Positions 62,137 to 64,000 of a stretch of 64,000 bases of DNA are shown here, piece by piece. Within the stretch, counting starts at the first letter, position 1. Each line of letters starts with the position of its first letter. The position numbers and the translations under genes were made by a program. Source of the stretch: Candidatus Cottocaccamicrobium excrementipullorum (GTDB lineage Bacteria; Bacillota; Clostridia; Lachnospirales; Lachnospiraceae). The notes beneath the pieces were generated by a model. The model saw only the letters and a program-made list of their open reading frames with translations, was not told the origin of the DNA and made no database searches. The stretch is taken from the NCBI GenBank assembly GCA_018713255.1, contig DVFL01000005.1, positions 119,168-183,167 of the forward strand, read 5' to 3'.

Positions 62137-63543
62137 TTAGTCATTCCAGAAATCTGTCTTTGTCTTAAGACCGATATCTTTTTTCCTGAATACAGGATTT
62201 TTGCCTGCTCTCTTCTGTTTTATATAATCCTGCATACAAAGAATCGCCGGTTTCGCAAGAATTAAAATTACTGGAAGGTTAATCAATGCCATCAGTCCCA
62301 TGAGTACATCCGCAGTATCCCAGGCCACACTGAATTCCATGTTCGCACCGACACAGACGATCAGCGCTGCAACGACACGAAATACATTCATCAGTTTCTT
62401 TCCTGGTGTATGATCACAGATGTATCCCAAGCCCATCTCTGCATAGTAGAAATTTCCAATTAATGTTGTAAACGCGAACAAGAACAAAGCAACGGTGATA
62501 AAAATTGTTCCAAAACTTCCCAGCGAATTGCGTGCTGCCTCTTGCACATAAGGCATTCCCGCAATATCCTCTCCCGGTGCAACACCGGAACACAAAAGCA
62601 TAAATCCTGTCGCAGTACAGATCACAATCGTATCAATATAGACAGATAACATCTGTACCAATCCCTGTTTTACCGGATGGGACACTCCCGCAGAAGCTGC
62701 GGCATTCGGTGCGGAACCTACACCTGCTTCATTGGAAAACAATCCCCTCTTGATTCCCTGCATAATCGCGGAACCTGCAAATCCTCCGAAAATAGCTTCA
62801 AAATCAAAAGCACCTTTGACAATTGAGATAATCACTCCTGGAAGCAGATTAATATGTGTAATTACAATAAAAAGTGCAACTACAATATAGAAAACTCCCA
62901 TCACAGGAACCAAAACCCCTGTGATTTTAGAAATCTGCTTACTTCCTCCGAAAATACAGATAGCAAAAATCAATGCAAGAATCACTCCTACAATCAGTGG
63001 TGTGATACCCTCTTGATAAAAACTATATGTCCGGAAAGAATCTGCGATATTAAAGGCCGCTACCATATTAAAACCGCCCATATAAGTGACGATCAAAGTG
63101 CCCGCGAACAGAATTCCCAGCCATCTCTTCTTCAGCACTGCCTGGATATAATAAGCAGGACCGCCGTAAGAGCTTCCGTCATCCGCCCGCCTCTTATAGA
63201 TCTGAGCCAGCGTACTCTCAATAAAAGCAGAAGCACTTCCCAAGAGAGCGATCAGCCACATCCAGAACATAGCTCCCGGTCCACCGATACATAGAGCCGT
63301 GGAAATACCTGCGATATTTCCGGTACCAACTCTGGATGCTGTGGAAACCATCAAAGCCTGAAAGGACGAAATAGATTTGCTGTCCGACTTCGGTTCCACC
63401 ACCACTCGAATCGCTTCTCTCAGCAATCGAAACTGCACAAATCTAGTCCGTATCGTAAAATAGATTCCTGCACCCACCAGTAGGATAATCAAAATGTAGC
63501 TATACAGCCAATTACTTAGTGTACTGATAATGTTTGCAAACAA
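62137..63543 (-). CDS. Alanine/glycine:cation symporter (AGCS family)
   Basis: About 468-residue, ~11-helix sodium:amino acid symporter importing alanine or glycine. Family signatures: FQALMVSTASRVGTGNIAGISTA (near N-terminus), GPGAMFWMW, RRADDGSSYGGPAYY and GLFSNEAGVGSAPNAAA. The frame also opens at an ATG at 63579, but the only good ribosome site, AAGGAGGT, lies inside that extension, 8 nt before a TTG at 63543; that start also gives the usual family N-terminus. Own promoter at 63648-63676. Confidence 0.92.
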   Translation of the reverse strand: MFANIISTLSNWLYSYILIILLVGAGIYFTIRTRFVQFRLLREAIRVVVEPKSDSKSISSFQALMVSTASRVGTGNIAGISTALCIGGPGAMFWMWLIALLGSASAFIESTLAQIYKRRADDGSSYGGPAYYIQAVLKKRWLGILFAGTLIVTYMGGFNMVAAFNIADSFRTYSFYQEGITPLIVGVILALIFAICIFGGSKQISKITGVLVPVMGVFYIVVALFIVITHINLLPGVIISIVKGAFDFEAIFGGFAGSAIMQGIKRGLFSNEAGVGSAPNAAASAGVSHPVKQGLVQMLSVYIDTIVICTATGFMLLCSGVAPGEDIAGMPYVQEAARNSLGSFGTIFITVALFLFAFTTLIGNFYYAEMGLGYICDHTPGKKLMNVFRVVAALIVCVGANMEFSVAWDTADVLMGLMALINLPVILILAKPAILCMQDYIKQKRAGKNPVFRKKDIGLKTKTDFWND

Positions 63544-63647
63544 TGACCCGTACCTCCTTATTTTCTTTTTCTTTTTCATTTCCCTATAGGAACTCTTCTC
63601 AGTTCTCCAATACTTCAGTCATGAATGCGTTAACCTTTAGTCATTTT

Positions 63648-63676
63648 ATCATATAATGCTTTCTTCTGACAAGCAA
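63648..63676 (-). promoter_or_regulatory. Promoter of the AGCS symporter
   Basis: TTGCTT (63671-63676), 17-nt spacer, TATGAT (63648-63653) on the minus strand, about 105 nt before the start codon. Confidence 0.65.
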
Positions 63677-63733
63677 TCTTTACTATTTCGCATAAAAACA
63701 GCCTTTTTCTATAAAGTATTGGCAAAATTAACG

Positions 63734-63768
63734 AGAAAAAAAGCTCCGGAAATCAGATTCCGAAGCTT
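63734..63768 (-). terminator. Terminator after the tRNA cluster
   Basis: AAGCTTCGGAATC, loop, GATTTCCGGAGCTT followed by eight T on the minus strand, directly after tRNA-Cys. Confidence 0.88.
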
Positions 63769-63771
63769 CAG

Positions 63772-63842
63772 AGGCGACAGCCGGATTTGAACCGGCGATA
63801 AGGGTGTTGCAGACCCGCGCCTTACCACTTGGCTATGTCGCC
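63772..63842 (-). tRNA. tRNA-Cys (GCA)
   Basis: 71-nt cloverleaf: acceptor GGCGACA with TGTCGCC, anticodon GCA in CTGCAAC, T loop TTCAAAT, discriminator U73, which is a cysteine identity element. No encoded CCA. Confidence 0.95.
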
Positions 63843-63872
63843 ATATTATATTCTATGCATTTTGTCATCAAA

Positions 63873-63944
63873 TGACTCCAAGGGGATTTGAACCCCTGTT
63901 ACCGCCGTGAAAGGGCGGTGTCTTAACCGCTTGACCATGGAGCC
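63873..63944 (-). tRNA. tRNA-Glu (UUC)
   Basis: 72-nt cloverleaf: acceptor GGCTCCA with TGGAGTC, anticodon TTC in CTTTCAC, T loop TTCAAAT, discriminator A73. No encoded CCA. Thirty nt upstream of tRNA-Cys in the same transcript. Confidence 0.95.
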
Positions 63945-63984
63945 TTACCTTCCGCCAGGCAGCTCCTGCTGGCTCCGGCTTCAA

Positions 63985-64000
63985 CTCCCCCTGTTGGACT
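63985..64000 (-). tRNA. Probable 3' end of another tRNA, cut by the window edge
   Basis: Minus-strand end reads AGT (T loop), CCAAC (T stem), AGGGGGA (acceptor) and G73. A tRNA beginning TCCCCCT would pair with it; G73 fits tRNA-Asn among others. Only 16 nt are visible, so identity is open. Confidence 0.5.

Overview
The window looks like chromosome from a spore-forming, anaerobic Clostridia, most likely the family Lachnospiraceae. Grounds: sporulation genes (spoIIE, yabP, yabQ, cwlD, a CotS-like gene), a T-box leader, PPi-dependent phosphofructokinase, ferredoxin-linked amino acid fermentation, a class B sortase and Gram-positive signals. I see no insertion sequence, phage, plasmid or CRISPR array. 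Gene order is largely core-like, with accessory modules between core operons.

Layout. 1-5.6 kb: phosphoglucomutase, mazG, hup, rqcP, yabP, yabQ, divIC and the start of an unusually short spoIIE, in the order conserved across endospore formers. 5.7-9.9 kb: a CotS-like protein, the CCA-adding enzyme and proline-tRNA synthetase behind a T-box. 9.9-13 kb: tsaC-rpiB-dCMP deaminase and class II fructose-bisphosphate aldolase. 13.2-17.8 kb: a LysR regulator divergent from an aspartate module (aminotransferase, dicarboxylate/amino acid symporter, aspartate racemase). 17.9-22.9 kb: a three-gene membrane glycosyltransferase cassette (YYY/DUF2298 protein, polyprenyl-phosphate GT2, second large polytopic protein). 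23-26.4 kb: cwlD, a DivIVA-like protein, a GH18 protein and a small unknown. 26.8-33.6 kb: mecA, a divergent DUF1858/ferredoxin pair, a MerR protein, dnaB-rplI-gdpP and a GntR regulator.

33.7-42.5 kb: on the minus strand, a full route for oxidising an amino acid: a four-subunit 2-oxoacid:ferredoxin oxidoreductase, a fused ADP-forming acyl-CoA synthetase, an aminotransferase and two transporters. Together they would turn an amino acid into 2-oxo acid, acyl-CoA and free acid, yielding ATP and reduced ferredoxin. A phenylacetate-CoA ligase/ACT pair 5 kb away fits the same theme. 42.8-47.2 kb: rpsF-ssb-rpsR, sirtuin/DUF951, class B sortase with a zinc-ribbon membrane protein, and initiator tRNA. 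49-57.6 kb: pfp, a Csp-like subtilase, a TetR regulator, lgt, a D-2-hydroxyacid dehydrogenase and a glycogen debranching enzyme. 57.6-64 kb: an HD protein, a 1287-residue surface protein, an alanine/glycine symporter and a tRNA cluster.

The most unusual item is the surface protein at 58151-62014. Its papain-like cysteine protease domain is circularly permuted: the half with the catalytic His and Asn comes first and the half with the catalytic Cys lies about 320 residues later. It also carries a divergent metallophosphatase domain. Second is a recurring design in which the ribosome binding site of a TTG-started sporulation gene (cotS-like, cwlD) sits in the 3' arm of a perfect terminator-like hairpin.
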